Below are positions 61,707 through 64,000 of a DNA stretch of 64,000 bases, piece by piece. Positions within the stretch are counted from its first letter, which is position 1. Each line of letters starts with the position of its first letter. Made by a program: the position numbers and the translations under genes. Under the pieces are notes generated by a model. The model was not told the DNA's origin, ran no database searches, and saw nothing but the letters and a program-made list of their open reading frames with translations. Source of the DNA: Bin5 sp965207495 (GTDB lineage Bacteria; Chloroflexota; Anaerolineae; Caldilineales; Caldilineaceae); contig OZ242287.1 of NCBI GenBank assembly GCA_965207495.1, positions 3,534,001-3,598,000 of the forward strand, written 5' to 3'.

Positions 61707-62669
61707 ATGTCTATGGCCTTTGAATTCTATCCTTTAACTGAACTACCCAGACATCGTGCGATTCTAAAAGCCCTTGTGCCTGGCCTGGCTTCTTTAGAGC
61801 AGGTCTGCGGTGTTTGGCTGACCGGCTCCCTGGCGCGTGGCGATGCCGATCGTTGGAGCAGCGTTGACCTACATCTGCTGCGGGATCAGTTCGGGCCTGA
61901 AGAAGAGGCCTCGGCAGAAACTTCGCGTGAGATTCTGAATTCAATCAAGGAGACGCTGGGGGAGGAGAAGGTCTTCGTCGAGCAGGAAGGCGAATCGGAA
62001 AGAGGGGGCTTTCTGCGAGGCGTAGCTACTGGCGGGCGATCAGGAGTCGATGGACCAGACGACTTGGGACCGGCCGCCGTTCTCTTTAAAATCTCTTGGA
62101 CGCTCTCAAGCAATGGCACGGGAATGGAGACCCACAAAGGTGCTATGCGTCCGCTGCATATAGCAGAGCACCTTGACGGCGCCTCAATTTGGGCCTTGGC
62201 CAGTAACCAGGAGGTGTTCGGGCCTCCTGACCCCGGAGTAGTTGAAACGCAACTTGGCCGATTCTGGTTGCTGTTGGCACGGCTGCCGGCGGCAGTCAGG
62301 CGTGGGGAACAGCTGGCCGCCCACTTGTTATTGACTGAGATTCACGCTTTGCTAATTGACCTGGTGGTGTCCTTGAATGGAGGCAGCCGGCTCCAGACGA
62401 AGTCTCGCATCAATCAATACCTGGGTCCTGCCCAAAGAGAGGCATTTGAGAAAAGTTTGGGCTTGGGACTGTCGGGCCGTCAGAAGGGTGCAGGTGGGGG
62501 CGCGAAGTGGATTGGGCAAGCGGTCGCCCTCGTGGTCCTCTATCGCTGGTATGCGCCCCAACTAACGGAAAAATACTCGTTGCTCTATCCGCAGATGGCC
62601 GAAGATACTGTACTTGCCCTGTTGAGCGCAGAACTGGAGAACTGGCCGGATCGCATTTCAACGGGTTGA
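61707..62669 (+). CDS. Nucleotidyltransferase-fold protein
   Basis: A 320-residue protein with a polymerase-beta-type nucleotidyltransferase motif near the N-terminus: GVWLTGSLARGDADRWSSVDLHLL, i.e. GS followed by a D-x-D-like SVDLH. The third acidic residue of the triad is not obvious. The C-terminal half is helical. Members attach nucleotides to antibiotics, tRNA or toxins. The SDxD is altered to SVDLH, so activity is uncertain. No toxin/antitoxin partner sits beside it. Confidence 0.7.
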   Translation: MSMAFEFYPLTELPRHRAILKALVPGLASLEQVCGVWLTGSLARGDADRWSSVDLHLLRDQFGPEEEASAETSREILNSIKETLGEEKVFVEQEGESERGGFLRGVATGGRSGVDGPDDLGPAAVLFKISWTLSSNGTGMETHKGAMRPLHIAEHLDGASIWALASNQEVFGPPDPGVVETQLGRFWLLLARLPAAVRRGEQLAAHLLLTEIHALLIDLVVSLNGGSRLQTKSRINQYLGPAQREAFEKSLGLGLSGRQKGAGGGAKWIGQAVALVVLYRWYAPQLTEKYSLLYPQMAEDTVLALLSAELENWPDRISTG

Positions 62670-62748
62670 CGGCGGTCTATTGGCGCAGAAGAAGCCGCTT
62701 GCGTCAGGGAGGTGCAGGTTAATCACAGTAATGGCGCCGAGCGCTCAG

Positions 62749-63939
62749 TCAGCTGGCGCCAGACAGGTCTCTGTTGACGTAAATGGGATTGCTGAAAATC
62801 CATCCTCGCGATTTGCCCCAACGTTGCTTCCATACCTCAACTCTGTAGACCCCTTCATCGCGTACCTGGTATGCAATGGTTTCGGCGTGTCCTTGCGTGA
62901 CGACGCGCCCGTTGCGAAGTATGCGTATGTCTGCAACTTCAGGGCTAAGCACATGCAAGTTAAGGGTGCTCCCCTGTGCAAGGTTGATCGAGTCGCCCAT
63001 GACGGCAGTTCCTCCTGTACCATCTGCTGAAGGCGCCCCGGGGGAATCGTCGACCTGTCCACTACCATTTCCTACGCCTTCCGCCCAGAAGCGAAACCGC
63101 TGCGTAGATCCAAGCAGGTCGTAGCCCAGCCAGCAGTGTCCTCTGCGCAGGGCATCCAGGACTAAGTCTCGGTCGTGGAGCGTGTTTGGATCGCGATAGT
63201 GGTAAGAGCCATTCTCCGGTGCGCCGAGCAGGGGCGTGTTGGTCAAGACGTGGGTATTCAGCGCCTTGGCGCTCTCTTCATAGGTCAGAAAGCGACGGCT
63301 TATAGGCCCGAGGTGGTACTTGATGGCATGGACATCGGTCCCGCCGATTGCCACAACCGGTCTATTCTGTGTCAGTTCGTCCCACTTTGCCAGCATTGCC
63401 GGCAGCGGTCCGTCCGGGAAGAAACGCGGGAAGAAGCCAACCAGCGCTGCCTTCAGGTAGCTGGTCGTGAATCCGCGGAACCCGGAGAGGTAGTTCCACA
63501 GTTCCACGCCGTGATAGTCAGTAACTTCCCAGCTCTGCCATGGATAACTCGTGGAGAAGAGTTCTGTCGTCTCTTCGATTGGATGGGCAAGAAAGGTCAG
63601 CCCGTTCTGCTGATTGACAGCCTCAATGAGCTGCTGCGGATCCGAAGCGTGGCTGCTGACGTCGGACTCCACTCCAAGGCAGAGCAGATGGTTGCCTGAA
63701 GGCTCTCGCTGCGTGTCGTGCACTTCCTGACCGACAAGGGTCAAGACGCCTTCCCGGTAGCCTTCCTCCTGCTCACGAACCAGGACGTTGTGGTCGGTGA
63801 CATAGACAAAGTCCAGCCCGCCCTTTGCGGCGCCGTCGACGAGGTCCTCGAAGTCGCCGAATCCATCGCTATGGGTCGTGTGCATATGAATGTTGCCAAA
63901 GTACTCATAAAGTTCCGGGAAGGGATTTGCTTGGTCCAT
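62749..63939 (-). CDS. PHP domain phosphoesterase-like protein
   Basis: A 396-residue protein with a PHP domain: NIHMHTTHSDG, TDHNVL, FLAHPIEE and GGTDVHA are the metal-binding motifs. After about residue 285 a separate beta-rich domain follows (SINLAQGSTLNLHVLSPEVADIRILRNGRVV). PHP enzymes hydrolyse phosphoesters or phosphates. A TTG five codons upstream is in frame but lacks a ribosome-binding site, whereas the ATG has GGAAG at good distance. It converges with the nucleotidyltransferase gene. Confidence 0.86.
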   Translation of the reverse strand: MDQANPFPELYEYFGNIHMHTTHSDGFGDFEDLVDGAAKGGLDFVYVTDHNVLVREQEEGYREGVLTLVGQEVHDTQREPSGNHLLCLGVESDVSSHASDPQQLIEAVNQQNGLTFLAHPIEETTELFSTSYPWQSWEVTDYHGVELWNYLSGFRGFTTSYLKAALVGFFPRFFPDGPLPAMLAKWDELTQNRPVVAIGGTDVHAIKYHLGPISRRFLTYEESAKALNTHVLTNTPLLGAPENGSYHYRDPNTLHDRDLVLDALRRGHCWLGYDLLGSTQRFRFWAEGVGNGSGQVDDSPGAPSADGTGGTAVMGDSINLAQGSTLNLHVLSPEVADIRILRNGRVVTQGHAETIAYQVRDEGVYRVEVWKQRWGKSRGWIFSNPIYVNRDLSGAS

Positions 63940-64000
63940 TGCGAAGTCTTCCAATTTCTTTTAGCAGGAGCGGCGTCGAATTCAGGACGACATTGGATGT
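63940..64000. other. Window end, upstream of PHP gene
   Basis: Sixty bases upstream of the PHP gene; no gene seen. Confidence 0.4.

Overview
The window looks like a chromosomal segment of a GC-rich bacterium, most probably a member of the Chloroflexota (an Anaerolineae/Caldilineae-type relative). This is inferred from gene content. The carotenoid genes fit a hydroxy-gamma-carotene glycoside of the kind known in filamentous Chloroflexota. There is a serine T-box ahead of serS, a UPF0182 giant membrane protein, many lipoprotein-dependent ABC importers, and genes packed with stop/start overlaps. I see no phage genes, insertion sequences or CRISPR array. The only mobile-like signal is a structured dispersed repeat present twice.

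Layout. 1-5500: housekeeping genes (ABC-F ATPase tail, coaE, dnaJ, an EamA exporter, prmA, rsmE). 5500-13400: a dispersed repeat, then a ribose-type sugar ABC importer (lipoprotein, two permeases, one single-domain ATPase) followed by a very large FtsX-type permease. 13500-18200: a beta-RFAP-synthase-like GHMP protein beside a TrpF-like isomerase, a lipase-like hydrolase, a Bcp peroxiredoxin and small membrane proteins. 18300-26400: a minus-strand carotenoid operon (B12-binding MerR regulator, lycopene cyclase, a secreted protein, CruF-like hydratase, PlsY, a CruC/CruG-like glycosyltransferase, a phosphopantetheinyl transferase), with phytoene synthase diverging from it. 26900-38200: an oligopeptide/oligosaccharide ABC operon with a multiheme cytochrome c inside it, then a GH4 glycosidase and a NIPSNAP protein. 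38300-41800: the minus-strand trio transglutaminase, alpha-E and circularly permuted ATP-grasp. 42400-46800: a DUF899 protein, the second repeat copy, and a sugar-acid catabolic set (DapA family, UxuA family, nucleoside hydrolase). 46800-52100: CHAD, HD phosphohydrolase, a membrane phosphatase/sulfatase-fold enzyme, a YceI lipoprotein and a PPK1-like protein that stops before the catalytic domains. 52300-54450: T-box, serS and a tRNA operon (Ser-TGA, Ser-GCT, Arg-GCG). 54500-64000: a penicillin-acylase family protein, an SDR epimerase, a DinB/ClbS-like protein, UPF0182, a nucleotidyltransferase-fold protein and a PHP phosphoesterase.

How it works together. The organism imports sugars and oligomers through two lipoprotein-dependent systems and degrades glycosides and sugar acids. 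It makes a cyclised, hydrated and glycosylated carotenoid, apparently under a cobalamin-binding regulator whose operator-like GTAC repeats lie in the divergent promoter region. Serine charging is under tRNA-sensing control. The items most worth follow-up are the RFAP-synthase/TrpF pair, the cytochrome inside the peptide transporter operon, the PPK1-like protein without a catalytic half near a CHAD protein, the acyltransferase buried in the carotenoid operon, and the structured repeat whose 60-nt core is identical in two copies about 38 kb apart.
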